Counted from the stretch's first letter, positions 16,363 through 25,085 are shown. The stretch: DNA of 55,711 nucleotides from Pelagibacteraceae bacterium AG-404-N13 (GCA_003216255.1 QCJD01000009.1:1-55711); one strand, 5' to 3'. Made by a program: numbers and translations. The notes: a model not told the origin generated them from the letters alone.

Positions 16363-17514
16363 ATGAGTATTAAGAGTTGTTATAATTTTGAAGATTTTAG
16401 AAAATTAGCTAAGAAAAAATTACCATCTCCAATTTTTCATTATATTGATGGGGGAGCGGATGATGAAATTACATTGAAAAGAAATACTGACTCATTCGAA
16501 GATTGTGATTTAATCCCAAATGTGCTTGCAAATGTGGGTAAACCAGATTTATCAACAACAATATTTGGAAGAAAAATAAATCTTCCAGTTTTCTTATCAC
16601 CTACTGCTATGCAAAGATTATATCATCATGAAGGTGACAAAGCATCAGCAAGAGCTGCGGAAAAATTTGGAACATTTTATAGCATGTCATCTATGGCAAA
16701 TACATCAATTGAAGAAATATCTAATTTATCTAGTGGTCCAAAATTATTTCAACTTTATGTACATAAAGATAAAGGAATAACTGATGATTTAATCGAAAGA
16801 AGCAAAAGGTCAGGCTTTGATGGAATGTGTCTTACAGTTGACACACTTGTCGCTGGAAACAGAGAGAGAGATCATAGAACAGGTTTTACTACACCACCAA
16901 AATTAACTCTTCAAAGTTTAATGAGTTTTGCAACACATCCTAGATGGGTTTTTGATTATTTAACTCATCCAAAGTTTGAGTTGGCTAATGTTTCAAAAAA
17001 AACCGATAAAGGAACAAATATTACAACTTCAGTCATTCAATATGTTAACGAACAATATGATCCATCCATGAATTGGAAAGATGCAGAATATATTGTAAAA
17101 AAATGGGATGGTCCATTTGCTTTAAAAGGAGTTATGTCTGTTGAAGATGCAAGAAGAGCAATTGATATTGGTTGTACTGCAATCATGATATCCAACCATG
17201 GTGGAAGACAATTAGATGGATCGAGATCTCCATTTGATCAATTAAGAGCAATTTCAGACGCTGTAGGGGATAAATTAGAAATAATTTTAGATGGCGGTGT
17301 TAGAAGAGGAACTCATGTACTAAAAGCATTAGCTGCAGGAGCAAAAGCTTGTAGCTTTGGTCGAATGTTTTTATTTGGATTAAGTGCAGGAGGACAAAAG
17401 GGAGTCGAAAAAGTACTACAAAATCTTCATGATGAAATAAATAGAAATATGATATTGATGGGATGTAAAAATCTTAGTGAGTTAAATAGCTCGAAACTTA
17501 TTTTTAGAAAATAA
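16363..17514 (+). CDS. lldD: FMN-dependent L-2-hydroxy-acid (L-lactate) dehydrogenase, copy 2
   Basis: A 383-residue enzyme with the complete motif set of the FMN hydroxy-acid family: HYIDGGADDE (Tyr), FQLYVHKDKG, NRERDHRTGF, SNHGGRQLDG (His279, Arg282) and DGGVRRGTH with Asp310 and Arg314 for FMN phosphate. It would oxidise L-lactate or a related L-2-hydroxy acid to the 2-keto acid, passing electrons to the respiratory chain. It lies between its divergent paralog and an aminotransferase (3-bp gap), in the same transcription unit. The lldD symbol reflects family resemblance; substrate is not proven. Confidence 0.88.
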   Translation: MSIKSCYNFEDFRKLAKKKLPSPIFHYIDGGADDEITLKRNTDSFEDCDLIPNVLANVGKPDLSTTIFGRKINLPVFLSPTAMQRLYHHEGDKASARAAEKFGTFYSMSSMANTSIEEISNLSSGPKLFQLYVHKDKGITDDLIERSKRSGFDGMCLTVDTLVAGNRERDHRTGFTTPPKLTLQSLMSFATHPRWVFDYLTHPKFELANVSKKTDKGTNITTSVIQYVNEQYDPSMNWKDAEYIVKKWDGPFALKGVMSVEDARRAIDIGCTAIMISNHGGRQLDGSRSPFDQLRAISDAVGDKLEIILDGGVRRGTHVLKALAAGAKACSFGRMFLFGLSAGGQKGVEKVLQNLHDEINRNMILMGCKNLSELNSSKLIFRK

Positions 17515-17517
17515 AAA

Positions 17518-18681
17518 ATGAAACTTGCAAAAAGCCTTGAAAGGTTAGGAACAGAGTCTGCATTTAAAATATTGGCAGACGCAAAAAAGTTAGAATCTGA
17601 GGGAAGAAAGATAATTCATTTGAGTTTAGGTCAGCCTGATTTTAAATCACCTGATCATGTGGTAAAGGCTACAAAAAAAGCTTTAGATGATGGCCATCAT
17701 GGATATGTTTTACCAAATGGAATAATTGAGTGTAGAGAAGCTGTTACTAGAAAAATTAAAAAGCTTTACAATTCAGATATTGATCCAGAAAGAGTCATTA
17801 TTATGCCTGGAGGTAAGCCAACAATGTACTACGCAATAACTCTTTTTGGTGAGCCAGGAGCTGAAATAATTTATCCCGATCCAGGCTTTCCTATTTATGA
17901 ATCAATGATTAATTATACCGGAGCAAAAGCTGTACCAATTAATATGCTTGAGAGTAACGATTTTTCAATTAATCCTGAAAAAATACTATCTTTGATAAAT
18001 AATAATACTCGTCTTTTAATATTGAATAATCCTAATAATCCAACAGGTGCGTTTACTGACAAAAATAAAATAGATCAATTAGCAGAAGGTTTAAAAAAAT
18101 TTCCTCATGTTGCTATCTTGAGTGATGAAATTTATAGCAGGCAAATTTTTGATGAAAAAAAAATGCCAACTTTCTTTAATTATCCTGAATTATATGATCG
18201 GTTAATCGTTCTTGATGGATGGAGTAAAGCTTATTCAATGACAGGTTGGCGCTTAGGTTGGTCAGTATGGCCCGAAAGTCTTATTGAGCATGTAATTAAA
18301 TTTTGTGTAAATAATCATTCTTGTGTAAATGCAGCCATTCAATATGGTGCCATTGCTGCACTCGATGGTCCAGACGACACCATTAACTTAATGATGGAAA
18401 AATTTACAAAAAGAAGAAAACTAATTTACGAAGGTTTAAATGATATCAAAGGAATAGAATGTGTAATGCCAGGAGGGGGTTTTTATGCTTTTCCTAAAGT
18501 GATAGGAACAGGAATGAATGGAAAAGAATTTGCTAAAAAATGTCTTCATGATGCTGGAGTTGCAATTGTTCCTGGTACAGCTTTTGGCAAAAAAGCCACA
18601 GATTATGTTAGATTTAGTTTTGCAGCTTCTCAAGATAACATTTCTAAAGCATTAGAAAATATTAAGAAAATTATTGAGTAA
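17518..18681 (+). CDS. PLP-dependent class I/II aminotransferase
   Basis: A 387-residue fold-type I aminotransferase resembling aspartate/aromatic aminotransferases. Seen: LSLGQPDF (substrate-side loop), NNPNNPTGA, SDEIYS, and the PLP-lysine motif SKAYSMTGWRLGW with Lys237. The position between hydroxy-acid dehydrogenases suggests it could aminate the keto acids they make, or act on an amino acid feeding the same pool. That is an inference from context. The specific substrate cannot be read, so I give no symbol. Confidence 0.9.
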   Translation: MKLAKSLERLGTESAFKILADAKKLESEGRKIIHLSLGQPDFKSPDHVVKATKKALDDGHHGYVLPNGIIECREAVTRKIKKLYNSDIDPERVIIMPGGKPTMYYAITLFGEPGAEIIYPDPGFPIYESMINYTGAKAVPINMLESNDFSINPEKILSLINNNTRLLILNNPNNPTGAFTDKNKIDQLAEGLKKFPHVAILSDEIYSRQIFDEKKMPTFFNYPELYDRLIVLDGWSKAYSMTGWRLGWSVWPESLIEHVIKFCVNNHSCVNAAIQYGAIAALDGPDDTINLMMEKFTKRRKLIYEGLNDIKGIECVMPGGGFYAFPKVIGTGMNGKEFAKKCLHDAGVAIVPGTAFGKKATDYVRFSFAASQDNISKALENIKKIIE

Positions 18682-18727
18682 TTTTAGTATATTTAATTGT
18701 AAGATTAATATGCTATTTTAAAAAATT

Positions 18728-20101
18728 ATGAATGAAAAAGCTCAAGAAAAATTAAAAGAAATTTTTAACGGAAGATTTTCTACGTCTGAATCCACTAGGG
18801 GGAATTATGCCCGAGGAGAAGACACATATGATCCAGTATTATCAAAAGCAGTTGTTTTTCCTGAGTCTAACGAAGAGGTTTCAAAATTTTTAAAAATATG
18901 TAATGAAAATAAAATTCCAGTTGTTCCATTTGGAACTGGAACCTCTCTTGAGGGAAATGCTGTTGGAAATGAAAATGGAATAACTATATCTCTTGAAAAA
19001 ATGAATAAGGTATTGAATGTTAATGCTAGTGATTTTGATTGTAGAGTTCAAGCAAATGTAACTAGAAAACAACTTAATGAATATTTAAGAGAAGATGGTG
19101 TTTTCTTTCCAATTGATCCAGGAGCAGATGCTGCATTGGGTGGTATGGCTGCAACATCAGCTTCAGGAACTATGGCAGTAAAATATGGAACAATGCGTAC
19201 GGTTGTTTCAGGTTTAACAGTTGTTTTAGCTAATGGAGAAATTATTAAAACTGGTAGTAGGGCAAAAAAATCTTCTGCAGGATATAATTTAACGAATTTA
19301 TTTATTGGATCAGAGGGAACATTAGGAATTATTACTGAAGTCCAATTAAGATTATCCCCAATTCCCGAAAGTATAATGAGCGCAGTATGTTATTTTCCAG
19401 ATCTAGATTCAGCAGTCTTAACTTCTCAAGAAGTAATTCAGTATGGAGTAAATATAGCAAGAATTGAAATGTTAAATAAAGATCAAATGGAAATAAGTAT
19501 TAAGTATTCAAAACTAGATAATATTAAAGCATCTCCAACACTTTTTTTTGAATTTCACGGCAGTGAAGAGTCAAATAAAGAGTCAATAAAAATTGTAGAG
19601 GAATTATCTAAAAATAATGGAGGAAGCGATTTCAAATGGGCCGAGTCAATCGAGGAAAGAAATAAATTATGGAAAGCAAGACACGATGTTTATTATTCAG
19701 TTAAAGCTTTAGGAAAAAACATGAAAGTTTATTCGACAGATATATGTGTCCCAATTTCAAAACTTGTAGAATGTGTTTCATGGGCAGAGAAACATGTAAA
19801 AGATAATGGTTTAATAGCCCCAATGGTTGGTCATGTTGGAGATGGAAATTTCCATTCTATTATTTTGTATGATCCACAAGATAAAGAAAAGCAAAAATTA
19901 ATAAGAGAATATAGTGATAAGCTAATTGAAAAAGCCTTAGAATTAGAAGGAACAATAACTGGAGAACATGGTATTGGATTACAAAAAAAAGGTTATCTAT
20001 TAAAAGAACATCCTGACAATCTACCTGTTATGAAATCAATTAAGAGAAGCCTTGATGCTAACAACATAATGAATCCAGGAAAAGTGTTCGATATAAATTA
20101 G
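18728..20101 (+). CDS. GlcD/D-lactate dehydrogenase-type FAD-linked oxidase
   Basis: A 457-residue soluble flavoprotein of the VAO/PCMH superfamily. N-terminal FAD domain: PVVPFGTGTSLEGNA, DPGADAALGGMAATSASGT and GSEGTLGIITEV. C-terminal FAD-oxidase domain: GHVGDGNFHS, whose His binds the catalytic metal in D-lactate/D-2-hydroxyglutarate dehydrogenases, and TGEHGIGLQKKGYL. It would oxidise a D-2-hydroxy acid, complementing the two FMN enzymes that take the L forms. No glcE or glcF subunits follow, so it more resembles single-subunit LDHD enzymes. A 46-bp gap separates it from the aminotransferase gene. Confidence 0.9.
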   Translation: MNEKAQEKLKEIFNGRFSTSESTRGNYARGEDTYDPVLSKAVVFPESNEEVSKFLKICNENKIPVVPFGTGTSLEGNAVGNENGITISLEKMNKVLNVNASDFDCRVQANVTRKQLNEYLREDGVFFPIDPGADAALGGMAATSASGTMAVKYGTMRTVVSGLTVVLANGEIIKTGSRAKKSSAGYNLTNLFIGSEGTLGIITEVQLRLSPIPESIMSAVCYFPDLDSAVLTSQEVIQYGVNIARIEMLNKDQMEISIKYSKLDNIKASPTLFFEFHGSEESNKESIKIVEELSKNNGGSDFKWAESIEERNKLWKARHDVYYSVKALGKNMKVYSTDICVPISKLVECVSWAEKHVKDNGLIAPMVGHVGDGNFHSIILYDPQDKEKQKLIREYSDKLIEKALELEGTITGEHGIGLQKKGYLLKEHPDNLPVMKSIKRSLDANNIMNPGKVFDIN

Positions 20102-20147
20102 AAGTTCAATTATAAATTGTATTTTTACGTTAATTTTTAATTAATTT

Positions 20148-20215
20148 TATTTAGATTTATTAGTTGAGACAAATTATCAAGGACTCTTAGGCTATAATAT
20201 GTTTAAATCTAAATA
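20148..20215. repeat. 12-bp perfect inverted repeat flanking the dctP promoter core
   Basis: TATTTAGATTTA (20148-20159) is exactly inverted as TAAATCTAAATA (20204-20215), with 44 bp between. The TATAAT box at 20193-20198 lies between the arms. The arrangement suggests paired binding sites for a repressor, although the region is AT-rich and chance cannot be excluded. Confidence 0.45.
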
Positions 20216-20236
20216 GTTAATTAACTTAAGAGGAGA
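20193..20236 (+). promoter_or_regulatory. TRAP binding-protein gene promoter core and strong ribosome-binding site
   Basis: A perfect TATAAT is at 20193-20198. No good -35 box stands at the right distance; TTGAGA at 20164 is 23 bp away. GGAGA at 20232-20236 precedes the ATG at 20242 and is one of the few clear Shine-Dalgarno sites in this window, fitting an abundantly made periplasmic protein. The 140-bp gap 20102-20241 has no other visible gene. Confidence 0.55.
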
Positions 20237-20241
20237 AATAA

Positions 20242-21372
20242 ATGATTAAAGAAAAAAAATCATTGAAGGGAAGATCGCCTTCAAGACGTAAGTTCTTTAA
20301 AGCTGCTGCTGCAACTGGTGTTGCTGCTGTTGCTGCATCATCATTGGCTGCTCCAGCAGTTGCTGCAGATAGAGTAGAAGCTGCAATGGTTGCAACATGG
20401 CCAAGAGACTTTCCTGGTTTAGGAACTGGTGCACAAAGACTTGCAAAAAGACTAAGCGACATGAGTGACGGAAGAATACAAGTTACTTATTATGCTGCAA
20501 ATGAAAGAGTAAAAGCTTTTGACTCATTTGACGAAGTTGCTTCAGGTAACTCACAAATGTATCATGGTGCTGATTACTACTGGGTTAAAAAACACCCAGC
20601 TTTTGGATATTTTACAGCATGTCCGTTTGGTTTCACTTATTCAGAAATAAATGCTTGGATTCACCACGCAGGAGGACAAGAGCTTTGGGATGAATTGACT
20701 GACGATTTTGGTACTCAAAGTTTTATAGCTGGTAACACTGGTGTTCAAATGGGTGGTTGGTTTAACAAAAAGATTAGATCAGCTAACGACCTTAAAGGTT
20801 TAAAAATGCGTATGCCTGGATTAGGAGGACAAGTTTTAGGAAAACTTGGTGGTTCTCCGATTTCACTTCCTGGTGGACAAATTTATGAAAACCTTGTTTC
20901 AGGAGCAATTGATGCAACTGAGTGGGTAGGTCCTTGGAATGATGAAGCTATGAAATTCCATGAAGCTGCTAAATACTATTACTATCCTGGTATGCACGAA
21001 CCTGGTTCGATGTTAGCATGTGGTGTAAACAAGTCATGGTTTACAAGCTTAACTAAATCAGACCAGACGCTAATCAAAACTGCATGCGCTTGGGCAGATG
21101 AAATTACAATGGCTGAGTATAATGCTAAAAATGGTGCAGCGTTATCTCGTCTTGTAAACGAAAATGGTGTTAAACTTGAGAAGTTCAATGACAAAGTTTA
21201 TGATGCTTTCGCTAAAGGTGCTGCAGAAGTTTATGACGAAGTACAACAGCATAGTGATTTAGCTGCAAGAGTTCATAAAGCTTTTGTTAAAGCTCGTTCT
21301 GAGATTGGTGCTTGGACTAACTTGTCTGACTCACCATATATCAGTCAAAGAAATAGAGCTTTAGGACTATAA
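20242..21372 (+). CDS. TRAP transporter periplasmic substrate-binding protein (DctP family, TakP-like)
   Basis: A 376-residue exported solute-binding protein. The N-terminus has a twin-arginine signal (SRRKFFK, Arg15-Arg16, then an Ala-rich core with cleavage near residue 41). Seen: ATWPRDFPGLGTGAQRLA, KKIRSANDLKGLKMRMPGLG, and SGAIDATEWVGPWND. These match the branch that includes alpha-keto-acid and lactate binding proteins. The adjacent lactate/hydroxy-acid dehydrogenases support a monocarboxylate or keto-acid substrate. Codon use is visibly richer in GCT/GGT than in neighbours, and the ribosome-binding site is strong, both pointing to high expression. A hairpin terminator follows the gene. 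Confidence 0.92.
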   Translation: MIKEKKSLKGRSPSRRKFFKAAAATGVAAVAASSLAAPAVAADRVEAAMVATWPRDFPGLGTGAQRLAKRLSDMSDGRIQVTYYAANERVKAFDSFDEVASGNSQMYHGADYYWVKKHPAFGYFTACPFGFTYSEINAWIHHAGGQELWDELTDDFGTQSFIAGNTGVQMGGWFNKKIRSANDLKGLKMRMPGLGGQVLGKLGGSPISLPGGQIYENLVSGAIDATEWVGPWNDEAMKFHEAAKYYYYPGMHEPGSMLACGVNKSWFTSLTKSDQTLIKTACAWADEITMAEYNAKNGAALSRLVNENGVKLEKFNDKVYDAFAKGAAEVYDEVQQHSDLAARVHKAFVKARSEIGAWTNLSDSPYISQRNRALGL

Positions 21373-21394
21373 TAATATAAGCTTAAGAAAATTA

Positions 21395-21424
21395 AAAAAA
21401 GGGCCCTTTTTAGGGCCCTTTTTT
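21395..21424 (+). terminator. intrinsic terminator/attenuator between dctP and dctQ
   Basis: GGGCCC (21401-21406) and GGGCCC (21413-21418) form a stem extended by A-run/T-run pairing to about 12 bp, with a 6-nt loop, ending in a run of six T. It lies 22 bp after the dctP stop and 22 bp before the dctQ start. It would let most transcripts end after the binding-protein gene. Confidence 0.88.
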
Positions 21425-21446
21425 AATAAGTTTAAAAAATTATTTT

Positions 21447-22430
21447 ATGGTTACAAAAAGTAATTTACCAGTATTGATTAGAATATTTAGTTATTCAATA
21501 TTAGCTATTACTTTAGTTTTTTTAATTAATAATGTTTTAACTGTTTGGTTTGAATGGCCAGGTATTAAAAAATTATTTTCAAATTACGGTTTATTTGGAT
21601 TTAAAAAATTAAGCAAACCTTTAGAAGACTCGGTTTTAACTTATTCATACATACAACTATTTTTATATTTTATTTCAATAGCATTAGCTATTTTCTATGT
21701 ACTAAAATCAATTAAACAAACTCTAGAAACTGACTCAGAAATACTAACTAAATTTACTGCTTATATTATTCGATCATCTTTTTGGGCAGTTTTCATTGTT
21801 GGAATTGCAGATTTAATAGTATCATTTATGGTTGTTGAAAAATTAGTCGAGCCAATTTTTGGCGAAACTTTAAAAGTAAAATTAGTTGTTCCAGCTTTTA
21901 GAATTACTTTTGTTCATTTTCCTTTAATTTTAATATCATTTGTAATTGGATATTTTACAAGATCAGTAGGTTTTATTTGGTTAGCTGTTCTAGTTGTTGC
22001 AAGTGAATTTTTTATTGTTTTATCAAGATTTATTTTTGAATATGAACAGGCTTTCCAAGGAGATTTAGTTCGTTTTTGGTACTCAGCCCTTTATCTTTTT
22101 GCTAGCGCTTATGCTTTGATGCACGAAGGCCATGTTAGAGTTGATGTCTTATATACTGGATTTAGCGAGAGAAAAAAAGCTTGGACAAATTCAATTGGAT
22201 CTTTGTTATTAGGAATTCCACTTTGTCTTATAACTCTATTTTTAGGAATGGGTGGCAAAGCTAGTATAATCAATGGTCCAGTTATTTCGTTTGAAATAAC
22301 TCAGCAAGGATCTAACGGTTTATATTTGTTATATTTAATGGCAGTTTATTTGGCTGTATTTGCAACAACAATGTTAATCCAATTTACAAGTTATTTTATG
22401 GGGAGCAGCTACAAACTTTTGAACAGATAA
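21447..22430 (+). CDS. TRAP transporter small permease (DctQ family), extended
   Basis: A 327-residue membrane protein. The C-terminal half (about 175-320) holds the four-helix DctQ domain: SRFIFEYEQAFQGDLVRF, then ALMHEGHVRVDVLY, which is the conserved His-Val-Arg-Val-Asp signature. The N-terminal half (about 1-170) adds about four more hydrophobic helices absent from the usual DctQ of roughly 160-190 residues. Larger DctQ proteins do occur with TakP-type systems. It follows the dctP terminator and is 3 bp upstream of the large permease gene. Confidence 0.88.
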   Translation: MVTKSNLPVLIRIFSYSILAITLVFLINNVLTVWFEWPGIKKLFSNYGLFGFKKLSKPLEDSVLTYSYIQLFLYFISIALAIFYVLKSIKQTLETDSEILTKFTAYIIRSSFWAVFIVGIADLIVSFMVVEKLVEPIFGETLKVKLVVPAFRITFVHFPLILISFVIGYFTRSVGFIWLAVLVVASEFFIVLSRFIFEYEQAFQGDLVRFWYSALYLFASAYALMHEGHVRVDVLYTGFSERKKAWTNSIGSLLLGIPLCLITLFLGMGGKASIINGPVISFEITQQGSNGLYLLYLMAVYLAVFATTMLIQFTSYFMGSSYKLLNR

Positions 22431-22433
22431 TTT

Positions 22434-25085
22434 ATGGAACATTTATTTTTAGCTCTTCTTGTAATTATAATGATTGTAGCATTAGCTTCTGGGTATCCAG
22501 TTGCTTTTGCATTACCTGGATCTGCTATTATTTCAATAGGTTTTGCAGCTTTTTTTGGATATTTATTTGAACAAGATGTAGGTGCATATTTTGCAACAGA
22601 TGGCCCAATTGAATGGCTTACAGCAGGAATCACAAATTTCAGGAGTAATTATTGGGATGTAGAAACTGATACCTTAATTGCAATACCTTTATTTATTTTT
22701 ATGGGAATCATGCTGCAAAAATCTAAAATTGCAGAAGATCTTTTAGTGACTATGGGTCAGCTATTTGGTCCTATTCCTGGCGGGTTAGGTATTTCAGTAA
22801 TTTTTGTAGGAGCACTTTTAGCAGCAACTACAGGAATAGTTGGAGCAACAGTAATTGCTATGGGTCTAATCTCATTACCTACTATGTTGAATAACAAATA
22901 CGATAAAAGTCTTGCAAGTGGAATTGTGTGTTCGTCAGGAACACTTGGACAAATAATACCACCATCTATTGTATTAATTATTATAGCCGATCAGCTAGCA
23001 AGTGCTGCTGATGTAGCAAATACAATTAGACAGACAGATTATAAATTAATCACCGGTGAATTTAACATGCCAGGAGAATTTAGAGTTGGTTCCACAAGTG
23101 CAGGAGACATGTTTCTTGGAGCACTATTACCTGGATTGGTATTAGTTGGTTTATATATGTTGTATGTATTTATATATGCAAGATTAAATCCTAAAGCGGC
23201 TCCACCCGTTCCATTTAAAGGTCAATTTGATTTTAAATTTTGGATAAAAGTTGTTTGGGTAATTATTCCTCCTCTTGCATTAATTTTTGCAGTACTTGGT
23301 TCTATATTAATGGGTATAGCAACCGTTAATCAAGCAGGTTCAATTGGAGCCATAGGTGCCACTATGATGGCAGGATACAGACTCCATCAAGGTAGAAAAG
23401 ATGCATTCTATCCATTAATAATTAGTGTTGTTTCATTAGTTCCTGTTTTCTTTATTTCGAGTAATTATAACTTAAATATTAAAGCAATAGAAACCAGAAA
23501 CTTAACAGCAATTTTGATTGCTGGTTTTTTTACATTTACATTTTTAGTTGGTGTGGTTTGGAGTTTTTGGAGAGCTTTTAAAATAGACAATGTTCTTAAA
23601 GAAGTTGTAACAGAAACTTGTGTTACCACTTCAATGGTATTTATAATTCTTTTAGGAGCAGCGATGTTAACTTCTGGATTCAGAGCTTTTGGTGGTGAAG
23701 AATTAGTGAGAGATTTTCTACAAGACTTACCAGGAGGTTTTTGGGTCCAATTTATTGTTGTGATGGCAGTAATTTTTCTTTTAGGTTTTTTTCTTGATTT
23801 TATTGAAATTGCAGTAGTTGTTGTGCCTATTATTGCACCTATTTTATTGGCCGAAACTGGAGCAAATGTTAGTGCTATTTGGCTTGGTGTAATGATTGGG
23901 GTCAATCTACAAACTTCTTTTTTAACTCCTCCATTCGGCTTTGCATTATTTTATTTAAAAGGTGTTGCCCCTTCACATGTTACTACCCTAAACATTTGGA
24001 AAGGTGTTGTTCCTTTTATAGTATTACAACTTATTGGACTTGGAATTGTAGGTTTTTATCCTAGTTTAGTAAATTATTTGCCAGCAAGGACATATTTAAC
24101 CTCAAATGTAGCGCCACCTCCAATGAATCCTAAGCTACAACATTGTTTACAAGAATATAAATTTGCTATGTATAATAATGATGAGCAAAAAATTAAATCA
24201 GCTATAACAAATTTTCAATCAAAAGTTCCAAACGATATCCCTCTTGATAAATTAGATATTTTTGAAGAACATTTTGAAAATGCTTTAGACACGTTTTCTT
24301 TAGTTAAAAAACTTCAAAAAACTGAAAAAGAATACAATTTATATGCTAAAGACTATAGAGACCTTCATTATAGTGTAAGAAAAAAACAAAAGAAAATAAG
24401 AACTATTGAAAAGAAAATACAAAAATTAGAGTCTCAAATTAGAAATTTAGATAAAGAAGATTCAGCTGAAAAAAATAAAATTAATTTAAAAATAGAAGAT
24501 TATAAATTAGAAATTGACGAAATTAATAACAAAATACCAGAAAAATGGGCTTCTATGAATAAAGAATTTGAAATTATTCAAAAAACTAAAAATACTCAAA
24601 CAAAAAGATATAGGAAAAATGTTGATCAAGCTTATGATAATTTAGCTCAAATTGCTATGTTTATAAAAGACCATGAAAAATTAAATGAACTTTCTTCTGA
24701 AGTAAATAATTTAAAAAATAAGGTTGATAATCAAGATTACGAAAATTCAATTTCAATTATAGACAATATGTTTGAAAAACTTGGAGAAATTTCAGGCACA
24801 GAAGAATTTGCTAATAGATTGGATGATTTATACTCTTTAATCGATAGTGAAGAAAAAGAAATAAATAAAATTACAGATACAATCTCAGAAGTTAAATTGT
24901 TATTTAACAAAGAAGTAGGTTGGAGAAAAGATGCAGCTGAAAACTTAATGCCAGAACTTGAAAAATATAATTTAGTAATAAAAGATAATATTGGTTTAAG
25001 ACTTCAGTCACGTTTAACTAAAGAACAAGCCAAAATGGTTGCAAGTTGTAATGCAGTTCACAGAGATATATCTTTAAATTTCTAA
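22434..25085 (+). CDS. TRAP transporter large permease (DctM family) with C-terminal coiled-coil extension
   Basis: An 883-residue protein. Residues 1 to about 555 form the DctM permease with some dozen helices. Seen: SGYPVAFALPGSA, FIFMGIMLQKSKIAEDL, GLGISVIFVGALLAATTGIVG, SSGTLGQIIPPSIVLII, FFLDFIEIAVVVVPI, and NLQTSFLTPPFGFALFYLKG. From about residue 563 the protein changes to a soluble, Lys/Glu-rich segment of about 320 residues with long heptad-like helices (for example KKQKKIRTIEKKIQKLESQI) and no membrane segment. The permease part alone is close to the size of TakM-like proteins (about 600). I do not recognise the tail. No frameshift or start codon suggests a separate gene; the frame is continuous. 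Confidence 0.9.
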   Translation: MEHLFLALLVIIMIVALASGYPVAFALPGSAIISIGFAAFFGYLFEQDVGAYFATDGPIEWLTAGITNFRSNYWDVETDTLIAIPLFIFMGIMLQKSKIAEDLLVTMGQLFGPIPGGLGISVIFVGALLAATTGIVGATVIAMGLISLPTMLNNKYDKSLASGIVCSSGTLGQIIPPSIVLIIIADQLASAADVANTIRQTDYKLITGEFNMPGEFRVGSTSAGDMFLGALLPGLVLVGLYMLYVFIYARLNPKAAPPVPFKGQFDFKFWIKVVWVIIPPLALIFAVLGSILMGIATVNQAGSIGAIGATMMAGYRLHQGRKDAFYPLIISVVSLVPVFFISSNYNLNIKAIETRNLTAILIAGFFTFTFLVGVVWSFWRAFKIDNVLKEVVTETCVTTSMVFIILLGAAMLTSGFRAFGGEELVRDFLQDLPGGFWVQFIVVMAVIFLLGFFLDFIEIAVVVVPIIAPILLAETGANVSAIWLGVMIGVNLQTSFLTPPFGFALFYLKGVAPSHVTTLNIWKGVVPFIVLQLIGLGIVGFYPSLVNYLPARTYLTSNVAPPPMNPKLQHCLQEYKFAMYNNDEQKIKSAITNFQSKVPNDIPLDKLDIFEEHFENALDTFSLVKKLQKTEKEYNLYAKDYRDLHYSVRKKQKKIRTIEKKIQKLESQIRNLDKEDSAEKNKINLKIEDYKLEIDEINNKIPEKWASMNKEFEIIQKTKNTQTKRYRKNVDQAYDNLAQIAMFIKDHEKLNELSSEVNNLKNKVDNQDYENSISIIDNMFEKLGEISGTEEFANRLDDLYSLIDSEEKEINKITDTISEVKLLFNKEVGWRKDAAENLMPELEKYNLVIKDNIGLRLQSRLTKEQAKMVASCNAVHRDISLNF

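Noticed and set aside
18682..18727. Promoter before the GlcD-like gene
   Set aside because: TTGTAA and TATGCT are only 6 bp apart; no credible pair was found.
20226..20462. 78-codon antisense frame over the dctP signal peptide
   Set aside because: Its Ala-rich product reflects the reverse complement of the Ala-rich signal region.
23465..23905. 146-codon open frame antisense to the TRAP permease
   Set aside because: Low-complexity Thr/Ile/Lys composition typical of the reverse of a hydrophobic gene; no ribosome-binding site or family match.
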